Both the position numbers and the translations under genes were made by a program. A stretch of 25,051 nt of DNA from a virus: the IMG/VR virus record IMGVR_UViG_3300025771_000171, positions 1 to 25,051 of that record. One strand, written 5' to 3'. A model generated the notes under the pieces. It did not search any database. It saw only the letters and a program-made list of their open reading frames with translations, and was not told the DNA's origin. Every line of letters begins with the position of its first letter. The stretch's first letter is position 1. Positions 6,966 to 16,500 of the stretch are shown in pieces.

Positions 6966-9900
6966 TACTGTGCTATTGACTAGTTCATTAGGACCTACTT
7001 CTTGTGCATCTTTGGTTTCTGTTACATCTTCTGTAACAACAGATGCATTTCTAGTGATCAATATATTTTCTTGAACAGTATTTACTTTTCCTTCGGAATA
7101 ATAATTTTCTTCTGCCGAACTAGTTGTAACACCTTCTATTAGAGAGTTTGTAGAACTATTTGATAATCTGAATACTTTAGTTCCTGCTTCAAATTTTGGA
7201 TTTACATCAGTATTTGGGTTGGGAATCCAAATTGAACCAAGTAAATCTCCCAATTGATCTGTAACTAAATCCAATGATTCTATTCTAGCAGTAGCACCGC
7301 TGCTTCTTCCTCTTAAAATCATACCAACTTCAAGATTTCCATAATATTCTCCCTGCGGTTTATTTGCTAATGAATAAGTATCTAAATTTAAAATTTCAGA
7401 AGAGGATGAGTAATTTTCAGATAAAGTTGCATTTCTGTTGTAAGGGTTTTTAATGAAAGTTTCGGTCGGCGAATCGTAAGGACCAAATTTATGATTCGAT
7501 TTTGCTACTCTGCAACTAAAAGACTTTCCAGAGATTAACGTGTTAATTCTTTTTGCTGCTGCTGATCCTATTTTATTTTTTCTATTTTTTGAGAATGCCA
7601 CAACCATTTCTCCAACTTGGAATGTGCCATTTATCATAGAAATTTTGACCAATTTTGGGAAAGTATATCCCAAAATATCAACACCATCAAAGAATGAATA
7701 CATTTGAGTAAATGGTTTCAATCTTCTTGCAGTAAACTCTACATTTCTAGATCTCAAATATGGAACAACTCTCGAATCTAAAACCTGGTCGCCAAAAGAA
7801 GTATTATCAAAAGTTTCTCTTACAAGTTTTGTTTTTCCCGTTCTTGTTGAGGATCCAGTCTTAGTTACTTGCTCATAATCTTCTCTAACTACTTGATTAC
7901 CAACTCTTACCTCTTCAGAATCTTTCTTAACAGATTGTCCAGTCCAAACAGTTTCCCAAGAATTCCAAACTGTTGGGGTGAATCCTGCTTGCTGATCAAA
8001 ACCTTCATCTTCTACTTCATTTATAGTCTTTACATAATCGCCTTCAACACTGACAGTCTTTGGCTCTGCTCTAATCTGATCTACCCAAACATCAGAAGAT
8101 GGGAAAAGTTCTATTGTTCCATTAAAGTTTGAAGAAGAATAAGCTGATACATTTGCAACTTGACTGGAATATGCTTGATCAATTTCTAAGACCTCTTCAT
8201 AATCTAAAAGTACTAACTGACCAACTCTCTTTATATTAGATCCAACCAAATCAGTTGCAAATTTTGCATCGGTTGTTTGACTTGGAGAAACTCCAATTCC
8301 AGACAAAGAATTTGAACCAAGCAAAAGGTCTACTTGTGTGGAATAGTGAGAAGGTCTCAATTCGGAATTTGAAATATCAATAGAATTTTTTGATCCAATT
8401 AATTTCTTTTGAGTTTTTGTTGTTGAAAAATCATCAACAAAAAATCCAGATTTGAATCTATTTAAACCATCAGCATCTATTATTTGTAAGTTTGAAGTGT
8501 TAGATTCTAATATTGAAAGTGATGTATAATACTCTAAGTTTTTGATTCTATCTTCAAGTTTTTTGATATCAGACATTTGATATCTCTTATAATCTCTTAA
8601 AGTAATCCTTGAATCTTTAATATCGCAAAGATAAGCTGGAAGATTTATTTGTGCAATTTCAATTGAACCTAAAATAGGTTGAGGTAATTGTGGATCTTCA
8701 GCAGGTTCTCCACTTGCAAGTTGGAATGTTCCATCCTTTGAAAGATAGATTTTATCTATTCTTGGCAAATAGAAAGAATAATTTAACAATGAAGATTCAT
8801 CAGAAGCCAAAATATATTCGGAAGAATTATTATTTTCGTCAATTGATCTTCCTAAAAATTCAAATGGCGATCTTTGATTTTCTGATACTGTGTAATTTGA
8901 AACTCTAGGACGAACATCTATAACGTCACTGTTTCTAACTCCATTTATCTTTGGAATATTGCAATATTCAAATTGATCATATGAGCTTGTAGTTACTATA
9001 TCACCAGAACTTGAAACTGATGAAGATTCGAAGATTATTTTTAATTTTCTTTTTGGTTCTTTCTTTGAAACTTTTCTTACTATTTTTGAATAATCGTATA
9101 TTGTATTCTTTTGTTGATTGTTAAATACATAACTATCAGTTATATCATTGTTTTCAGAGTCTATTGAAGAAACTGCTGCATTAACTCCAGAAGTTTTAAA
9201 TTTTAATATTTCTCCCGGAATAATAGAATTTGAGGATAATTTAGTGTAAAAAATCTCTAAATTAGAGTTTCTTTCTACAAAAACTCCTGTTGCATTACTT
9301 TCGGATCCAATAAATTCTTCTCCAAGTATTAAATCCAAAGTATTTCCTGAAGGACCATTCAATGATGAAAATACAATCTTTGGAATTGTTGGGTTATTAG
9401 TATCACTAGATTCATATACTCCAAGAACTCTAACTACATCAGCCTCATTTAAAGAAATTTCCTCATCTTGAACTCTTGTCCCATAAGGGTAATTTCCATA
9501 TTCTAAACCATCATTTAAAGTTGTTGAACCTATACCAGAAGATTCGTATTTTGATTTTGTTACAATTATAGAATTTATATTATTTTTTGATTTAACTTTT
9601 GAAGTTACATTTATTTTTCTAAGAGTAGCAATTAACTTTGCACTTCCATTGTTGCTTAAACCACTAATTGTTAATTGGGATGATCCAGAAGAAAATGTTA
9701 TTTTATCCTGAGTAAGTTCTTCTGTGGAACCATTTTCATTTACTAAACAATATCTTTCTTCATCAAAAGGCAAGAAAGTTTCGTTTGGATCTGCACTTAG
9801 AGTAAAAGATCCTCCCGAAACAGATACTGTATATTGCTTTCTTATTGTTAGATCGGATCCTGTAAAATCGACAGACTTTACATTTGGTTTTGGTAGTTTT

Positions 9901-11948
9901 GTATACAGGGTGTTATCTTCAGAACTTTGGAATTTTGATCCCAAAACTCTAAAATCCGATGGAGTTATGGTTGCAGTAGGAAGATTTCCATCACAAACAC
10001 CTGAAACAGAAGTAACTGGTTCCAGTGTTAAACTTGATGCTGTAACCGCAGTAACTTTTGAAAACGTTGGGACACTATTACCTGGATTTGTATATGCTAC
10101 AATTGAGTTTACCTTTACTGAGTTTGTAAACACTACATCAGCAGAAGTTACTGTACTAGTTCCCAAAGTTCCATCACTTATAGAAACAAATCCAAATTCT
10201 GATAAAGTTGTTTGCTTAATATCTGCAGTAAAAGTATAAGCAGAACCAACAATTCCATATAATGATTTTACATCACTTGATCCATAAGAATTTACTGATG
10301 TAGAAATCCTACTATTTTTTATTCCATCAAAGGTAAAACTTTCACCTATAGAAAATTTGCCGCTAATACTATATGCTGTTATGATGCCAGAATTGTTGAC
10401 ATCGTGTCTAATATAACCAATAGCACCACTAGAATTGCCTTTTATTTGTGTAGGAACACTTAAAGTGATGGGTTCATTTAAAGTTATCTCAGTATAAGTC
10501 TGAATATCATATAAAGATATATCCCATTGATTTGATTCTGGATTTAAAGTATCATATGATCCAGATTCTAGAGCAAAATCATAAACTCTCGCAATTCCAA
10601 TTTCTTTTCCGCCAGGAGAATTGCTGTTTGATCCTACTCTATCTAGATGTAGACTAACAGAGTAATCAGAAAATCCAACCTTTGGAGATCCATATACTCT
10701 ATTTAAAGTATATGTTGGTCCAGTTACGTAATTTACACTTTGGTTTTTTAAATTTTTTGTAGTTCTTGGTTTTTTAAAATCAATATATGTCGATCCTATC
10801 GTTTTTATTTCATACCCCATTACATAAGCTTTTGTTGGGGATATTACATAAGTACCCAAATTTTCACTAGGAGTATTTCCATTATATGTTTTTTTATCAC
10901 TTGTGAAAATTCCATTATTTCCCTTTAAATCATTTAAAGTTTCTCTTATTGATAAATTTGGAGACTTTACATAATAATTTCCAGATTCGTCAAAAGTCCT
11001 TCTTGCAAATTCATTTGCTAGTTCATTATATTGTGGGAGATTTCTTGATGTTATCTCCTCACCTTCTCTTATTTCGCTTATAGTAATGAAATCATTTGTC
11101 TCTAGATCATCTAATTCCTTTTTATCGAGATATGCAAATATTTGAAATCTATCTGCACCTGGTGCAGTATAATTTGAGAATCCATTTGCATTATCATTCA
11201 AAGAAGAATCTTCATCAGAATTTATAATTCTTTCTTGAATTCTTAAACCTACTTTATAATTGCTTATGCTGCTGTAAGGATCCAAAAGTATTGTGGATTC
11301 GCCAACATTTATAAAATATCCTCTAATAAAGAAAACCCCAGATTCTATTTTTGCCGAAGATGCACGTCCAGTAGAATTTTCATTCCTTGTAAGGCAAAAT
11401 CCTTCACCCGCAGATAAAAATCTTTGTATTCCATCTACAATTATTGCACCTTCTTCATCATCATCGCCCAAATTTGGTTGATCGCTTTCTACTTCTAAAA
11501 CTTCACCATCTAAAAATCTTTCACTTTTATTGGCATCTGTTCCTGGACTTAAATATTTTACATATATTGTTGCATTTCCAATAAAAGAATTTTGTTTAGA
11601 AAGAGAAAAAATAATCTCAGCTCTTACTCCACTAGTTCTTCCTACTATTACTGCACCATTTAAAAAGTTCAAATATATTTGAACATCAACCCCAAAATAA
11701 TCATTCTCTAAAATTACATACTCTAATCTGTTATTATAAGATAATTCTCCGCCAAGAACTTTCGATCCATCAGTAAAAATATGAGTCCCAAATCTTTCAA
11801 TCTGAGACTGTAAGATTGACTGTAAAGTAGTCAGTTCCCTAGCTTGAACAGGATAACCTGGTTTAAACAATACTCTATGAAAATCCTTATCATTAGGATC
11901 ATAATCGTCAAAATATGGATATACGTTTAAGTTAGTTTCCTGTGGCAT
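6558..11948 (-). CDS. DUF4815-type giant virion structural protein (1796 residues)
   Basis: The N-terminus (N-V-Y-P-Y-F-D-D-Y-D-P, then F-K-P-G-Y-P-V-Q-A-R-E-L-T and L-Q-S-I-L-Q-S-Q-I-E-R-F-G-x-H-I-F) is the DUF4815 signature of large tail or baseplate proteins in marine T4-like phages. Further on are G-x-x-SGA modules (near 92-155, 485-536, 867-915 and 1537-1595). A short coiled-coil block, I-K-K-L-E-D-R-I-K-N-L-E-Y-Y-T-S-L-S, lies near 1126. Tryptophan-rich and V-P-Y-L-R-S-R-N-V-E-F-T-A blocks lie near 1320 and 1390-1410. Residues after about 1660 are low-complexity, first rich in Pro, Ser and Gln, then in Asn, Arg and Lys, and are probably disordered. The gene lies ten bases after gp8 with no clear Shine-Dalgarno, so it is likely co-transcribed and perhaps coupled. 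The family is recognised; its exact place in the virion is not established here. Confidence 0.87.
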   Translation of the reverse strand: MPQETNLNVYPYFDDYDPNDKDFHRVLFKPGYPVQARELTTLQSILQSQIERFGTHIFTDGSKVLGGELSYNNRLEYVILENDYFGVDVQIYLNFLNGAVIVGRTSGVRAEIIFSLSKQNSFIGNATIYVKYLSPGTDANKSERFLDGEVLEVESDQPNLGDDDEEGAIIVDGIQRFLSAGEGFCLTRNENSTGRASSAKIESGVFFIRGYFINVGESTILLDPYSSISNYKVGLRIQERIINSDEDSSLNDNANGFSNYTAPGADRFQIFAYLDKKELDDLETNDFITISEIREGEEITSRNLPQYNELANEFARRTFDESGNYYVKSPNLSIRETLNDLKGNNGIFTSDKKTYNGNTPSENLGTYVISPTKAYVMGYEIKTIGSTYIDFKKPRTTKNLKNQSVNYVTGPTYTLNRVYGSPKVGFSDYSVSLHLDRVGSNSNSPGGKEIGIARVYDFALESGSYDTLNPESNQWDISLYDIQTYTEITLNEPITLSVPTQIKGNSSGAIGYIRHDVNNSGIITAYSISGKFSIGESFTFDGIKNSRISTSVNSYGSSDVKSLYGIVGSAYTFTADIKQTTLSEFGFVSISDGTLGTSTVTSADVVFTNSVKVNSIVAYTNPGNSVPTFSKVTAVTASSLTLEPVTSVSGVCDGNLPTATITPSDFRVLGSKFQSSEDNTLYTKLPKPNVKSVDFTGSDLTIRKQYTVSVSGGSFTLSADPNETFLPFDEERYCLVNENGSTEELTQDKITFSSGSSQLTISGLSNNGSAKLIATLRKINVTSKVKSKNNINSIIVTKSKYESSGIGSTTLNDGLEYGNYPYGTRVQDEEISLNEADVVRVLGVYESSDTNNPTIPKIVFSSLNGPSGNTLDLILGEEFIGSESNATGVFVERNSNLEIFYTKLSSNSIIPGEILKFKTSGVNAAVSSIDSENNDITDSYVFNNQQKNTIYDYSKIVRKVSKKEPKRKLKIIFESSSVSSSGDIVTTSSYDQFEYCNIPKINGVRNSDVIDVRPRVSNYTVSENQRSPFEFLGRSIDENNNSSEYILASDESSLLNYSFYLPRIDKIYLSKDGTFQLASGEPAEDPQLPQPILGSIEIAQINLPAYLCDIKDSRITLRDYKRYQMSDIKKLEDRIKNLEYYTSLSILESNTSNLQIIDADGLNRFKSGFFVDDFSTTKTQKKLIGSKNSIDISNSELRPSHYSTQVDLLLGSNSLSGIGVSPSQTTDAKFATDLVGSNIKRVGQLVLLDYEEVLEIDQAYSSQVANVSAYSSSNFNGTIELFPSSDVWVDQIRAEPKTVSVEGDYVKTINEVEDEGFDQQAGFTPTVWNSWETVWTGQSVKKDSEEVRVGNQVVREDYEQVTKTGSSTRTGKTKLVRETFDNTSFGDQVLDSRVVPYLRSRNVEFTARRLKPFTQMYSFFDGVDILGYTFPKLVKISMINGTFQVGEMVVAFSKNRKNKIGSAAAKRINTLISGKSFSCRVAKSNHKFGPYDSPTETFIKNPYNRNATLSENYSSSSEILNLDTYSLANKPQGEYYGNLEVGMILRGRSSGATARIESLDLVTDQLGDLLGSIWIPNPNTDVNPKFEAGTKVFRLSNSSTNSLIEGVTTSSAEENYYSEGKVNTVQENILITRNASVVTEDVTETKDAQEVGPNELVNSTVIRTIPSPTPYSPPSSSSPARPNTPQPEPQQPAPQPEEITINRAGPKIGAPAAERLNNYLSDSGINAQVKQGDSNARGQKLFDRAQAVNPQPNIKYGNTGSSKNNKAGNRNNNNRRNERKRADEKIANQFGKTIGL

Positions 11949-11958
11949 GATTTTTTAC

Positions 11959-13536
11959 TTAAAATTGTAAAATAACCTTAATATCTTCTTTTTGATTGGC
12001 AGATCTTGTAATAGATGGTCTATTATCAACGTAAATAATGTCTCCTGAATATTTTTCTACTTCAGGATCAGATAAGCCAAAATCAAATTCTTGTCCCAGA
12101 TTATAGGTAGTCGTATTATTTATGACCGTAGTCAAACCACTAAATTCAGTATCAATACCTAGTGTCTTAGTTCCTCCAAGAATTTCTATCGATCCCCCTA
12201 CTTCAGGAGTAGATGTAAAGGAATATGCATTATATCCATATTCGGGAGTTTGTGTGCTTTGAATTAATGAAGCAGTATTGAATCCAGCTAATGCTCTATC
12301 TTGCCAATATTTAAGAACGCCAGTGTTGTTATCATATGAAATAACTCTTCCTACCGCTGTTTTTCCTGTTCCGATAGTTTGAGTTATTTGTGAATTTTGT
12401 GTAAATGTAGTATTTTGAAAATCACTAGAATTTAATACACCTTTTAATTTTAATGCTTTTGTCCCACTAATTTTATTGTCTGATAGTAAATCTTCCGAAC
12501 CCGGTTTTCTTGGATTTTTTACTATTCCAATTCTTGCTACTTTATTTCCAGTAATAAAGTTTGGATTTTGATCATCATTTTCAATTCTACTATACAATAA
12601 AACACTAAATGCGCCAAGTTCCCTGTAAATATCACTTCCATGTCCACCTGAAGGAGGAATGATTACATTAAAAACCGGAGATGTTGAAGAACTATCTACC
12701 AGAAGACCACCAGAACTTAAATCTAATGATCCAAAAGTATATCCAGATCCTCCAGAAGTAACTTCAACAGATTCTACTGTAAAATCTTCACCCACAACAA
12801 CAGTAGCTTTTCCCCCAGTTCCATCCCCAACAATATCAATATCAGAATAAGTTTGAGGTAGATTTCCAAGACCACTTCCTCTATTTGAAATGGTAATCAT
12901 TTTTAATTGCCCACTAGTTGCTGCATTTTCTCTTACAGCAGCATATTGGGAATTAGTTTTCCAATCTGATGGGACAGGTATGTAATTAGCCGTTTCAAAT
13001 TTTACAATATCATTTGGATTTATTGTGTAAAGATACTTCCAAATATATCCATCCCCACTGTCACCTGCTGGTCTTGGTTCAAGATCTGTAAAATTTGGTT
13101 CATCTAATGAGGGTCTACCTTCTGGATTTTCTGGATTTACTCCATTATTTAAACAAATATAAACTCTATAATTTGCATTTAACACATAATAATTCGAACT
13201 ATAAAGAGAAGATTTATTTGATGTCGTTGGTCTATCTCTACTTATATCATTTTTGTACATGTCATAAGTAGTTCCAGAAGTCCATTTTATTTTTCGGATA
13301 ACCTTCCTAACATCATCAGAGTTTATTTTTGTTAATCCGACAATAGTGTCCCATATATCATTACTATAATTAAATGAGTCTATTGGTGCTAGTGGAGAAT
13401 TATCCCAATTTGGATCATAATCCGAAGAATTTGTCAATCCAATGAAGGAATAATAACAAAAATTTGTAGATCCTACGGAAGATATAAAGGTATCTGAATT
13501 TAAAATCCTAAATTGGTCAGTAATAATTGCAGACAT
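11959..13536 (-). CDS. gp8: Baseplate wedge protein (T4 gp8-like)
   Basis: gp8 is a core wedge component of the contractile-tail baseplate; in T4 it pairs with gp7, gp10 and gp53 in wedge assembly. The N-terminus (MSAIITDQFRILNSDTF) and the blocks D-x-I-V-G-L-x-K-I-x-S-D-D-V-R-K-V-I-R-K at 63-82, Y-Y-V-L-N-A-N-Y-R-V-Y-I-C-L-N-N-G at 116-132, the G-D-G-Y-I-W-K-Y-L-Y-T-I segment at 161-172 and the ending S-I-T-R-S-A-N-Q-K-E-D-I-K-V-I-L-Q-F match marine gp8. At 525 residues it is longer than T4 gp8 (334). Part of the excess is at about 213-275, which contains one diverged and one canonical GSGY unit. A late promoter motif lies in the short gap upstream, and the next gene follows after ten bases. 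Confidence 0.93.
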   Translation of the reverse strand: MSAIITDQFRILNSDTFISSVGSTNFCYYSFIGLTNSSDYDPNWDNSPLAPIDSFNYSNDIWDTIVGLTKINSDDVRKVIRKIKWTSGTTYDMYKNDISRDRPTTSNKSSLYSSNYYVLNANYRVYICLNNGVNPENPEGRPSLDEPNFTDLEPRPAGDSGDGYIWKYLYTINPNDIVKFETANYIPVPSDWKTNSQYAAVRENAATSGQLKMITISNRGSGLGNLPQTYSDIDIVGDGTGGKATVVVGEDFTVESVEVTSGGSGYTFGSLDLSSGGLLVDSSSTSPVFNVIIPPSGGHGSDIYRELGAFSVLLYSRIENDDQNPNFITGNKVARIGIVKNPRKPGSEDLLSDNKISGTKALKLKGVLNSSDFQNTTFTQNSQITQTIGTGKTAVGRVISYDNNTGVLKYWQDRALAGFNTASLIQSTQTPEYGYNAYSFTSTPEVGGSIEILGGTKTLGIDTEFSGLTTVINNTTTYNLGQEFDFGLSDPEVEKYSGDIIYVDNRPSITRSANQKEDIKVILQF

Positions 13537-13555
13537 TTATTTAAATTTTTAAAAC

Positions 13556-13563
13556 TATTTATT
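13556..13563 (-). promoter_or_regulatory. Late promoter-like AATAAATA upstream of gp8
   Basis: On the minus strand AATAAATA overlaps the stop codon of the 1424-residue gene, 19 bases before the gp8 ATG. It differs from the T4 late element TATAAATA only in the first base, and a relaxed first position has been described for cyanophage late promoters as I recall. The distance to the start codon is within one base of that at 6532-6539, which supports both sites. Confidence 0.5.
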
Positions 13564-16500
13564 AGGTTATTGTGTAACCAGAATTCTTTAAAGAATTAAG
13601 TCTTCTTATTGTCGGAGTACTATTAAGTCCAACAACACCATAGTCAGTATTAACTAAAAATTCTTTTTGTGATGTTGATGAACCCGTTTCTATAAGTCCC
13701 CAACTATACTCTCCATAAAAATTACTAAATCCAGCACCAATACCATTATAATCCGAAACACTTACAACTACTTTAATCAAAGAAATTGGACCTATTCCAT
13801 AAGCCTCTGTTGATCCCACAGAAATAGAGGCTACTTTATATACATTATTGATAAAACTGGTTCCTATTCCTATTATGGATCCATTTTCATCTAGAGAAGT
13901 TATTCCATTTCCAATATTAGAATTAAATACTTCAAAGTAATATGAACTTTGTATTCCACTAGAATTATCTAATATTGGTGGGTTCAAATATCTAGAATCT
14001 TTAAGGACAGAATTTTCTGGAATTACTAAATCAAATTGAAGTCCAGTCACTGCATATCCAACCGAAACTTTATTGACTGCAGAAATAATTCCAAAATCTC
14101 CACTATAAGATACTCCATTTAAAATTTCTTTTTTGGTAGTTGGGGATTCTATTATTACTAAAGGTGGAGATGCATTTGAATATCCAGATCCTGGATTGTT
14201 GATAGATATTAAACTTACTTTGCCAGAAGATAAAGTGGCAGTTGCTATAGCCGTAACACCATTTTCTGGAGATGCTATAATTACCGAAGGTTCTTGTAAA
14301 TATCCAGATCCCCCATCAACAACATCAATAGAAGTAATTGTTCCAGATTGTGATACTATTGCAGTAGAAATTGCACATTTTTTCTCAGAATCTTCTATTA
14401 TTTCTATTTTATTAATAAATTCATTACTTGCAGGATTTTCGTTTTTGTAATCGAAAAATGTTTTTACAGAATCTACAAAAATATTTGTATCTCCAATGCC
14501 AATATTTTTTATTAATTTTGCTACGGGATTTATATTTGGAAGATATTCTATTCTATCTTTTGTGATATTTGTATCATCTATAATTAAATCGTTTCTTTGT
14601 TTGCACCAATTTACTGGTCTAAAAAGTTCTAAGTTTGAAGAAACTCCAACAGAAGAATATAAGTTTGTAACAACAGATGTTGGCGAATTTATATTCTCAA
14701 CCAATCTAGAAAGTTCATCAAAATTTTTATCATCTCCATTTATATCTAAGGAATCTCCAACTTTTAAAGTCTCAATAATATCAACATCAACAACATCTAT
14801 TCCACTTGTTCCCCTATAAAAAAGTATTTCGCAATTATCATCTTCATTTGGAGGTTCTAAGAAAGTTATATTGTTTCCACCATCAAATATATAAGATTCG
14901 TTTGGTATTTGAATAACATCGTTTAACAACACTAATATTGTTGCTTTAGTATCAATATTAGATCCTGATCTTGAAATTATAGTGAATATATTTCCATTTA
15001 ATGTTAAAGTAAATGTTTTTCTCAATCCATTGAATTTGGAACTAAAATTATCCAATTTCAGCAAGTTTCCTACCGACCATCCAGAAAAATTATCCTTAGT
15101 TACTTTGTCTATTACTATTGAGAACTCTTCAAATGGTTTTGAAGTATCTGTTGGTATTCCTGTGTTTCCTCCCACATCTACTGTAAGAATGTCGCCAACA
15201 CTATAAGAGTACCCATAATTTTTAATTACAAAATCTATTACACTAGATCCTTGTCCAACAACTATGTCTATCTTTGCTTCAGTTCCAATTCCAGGCGAAT
15301 ATTTTGAAGAATATTGAAGAGGAATATCTGAATATGACAATGGAGGATCTATCACAAGATCCGGAGGACTTGATGTAGTATATCCAGAACCTGGATTTGT
15401 TATAGTTATTGAGACTATACTTCCATTCTGAACACTTGCAGTGCCTATAAATTCTATGTTTGGAATTCCAGAACTATAAGTTTGAACACCAACTTTAATA
15501 TTTGTTTGTATGCCAGATCTATATCCAGACCCACTGTTACCAATAATGATTGACTGTACAGTTCCTGCGGAAGAAATTACCACAGTTCCGCCAGCAGATA
15601 CTAGTGGTTGATACCCAAAACCTTCGCTTGATCCTACCGATATTGGGATTCCTCCTCTTGGCACACTAGCATTATTTGGGTCATATGATATAGAGGTTCC
15701 AGATCCGGTAAAATTCAATTCCGTAGTAGATGATAGTGACTCTGATAAAGTAAAATCATCTTCTGGAATCTGAAGAACATTGTTTATTAATAGAATCGAT
15801 CTGTCCGTAGATATTCCAGAAACATCTTGATTTCCTGATGTTATGTTAAATGTTTTACTTGAAGAATTGAATGAGTTTGATACATCATCAAACAAATAGT
15901 TGTTTTTATACGTTTCTTGTGTTCCGTCAGGAACACCTGATCTGATAAAAACTCTTCCATGGAAAGTAGAGCTTACCTCGTTTTCTACAATTACTCCACC
16001 ACTTTCCGAAGATAAATCAGTCTTTACTTTTCCGTATGGTGCTGAAGCAAAATATATTCTACTACCGAGTATTCTATAATTTCCTGATAATTTTGTTATT
16101 ATTGATCCAGAAGTGTGAGTATTTAAAATAGAACCCAGAAAATTTCTTTGAACTTCTACAAATCCTGTACTTCCTACACCGACAGACTCAACTTTAAATA
16201 TTTCATTGTCTATTTTAAACAGGTCTCCGGAGAAAAATTCGACATTATTTGAAAAATCTAAAACTGTGTCTATTAAAGAAATGTCATTCCTTAATATGGA
16301 TGTGGTGGAAGTTGATACAATTGGAGATTGTATTACATTGTCTATTGCAATTATACATTTTACATCTTGGTTTGTTGATGTTATGTAATGAGTTTTACCT
16401 GTTCCAACTGAGTTTATATCTATTAAATTTGGTATAGTAGAAAGAGCTTTCTCTGCACTACTTGCAAATTTAATTTTGGTATCATCAACCTTATAAATGT

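Noticed and set aside
9724-10239. Plus-strand open frame of 171 codons inside the DUF4815 gene
   Set aside because: It is antisense to a well-supported coding region and has no recognisable protein features. The other plus-strand frames (e.g. 6796-7074, 14133-14819, 21476-21820) are rejected on the same grounds.
14145-15560. Regularly spaced repeats as a CRISPR array or DNA-level tandem repeat
   Set aside because: The repetition is at the protein level, diverged in DNA and inside an open frame. There are no identical direct repeats with uniform spacers.
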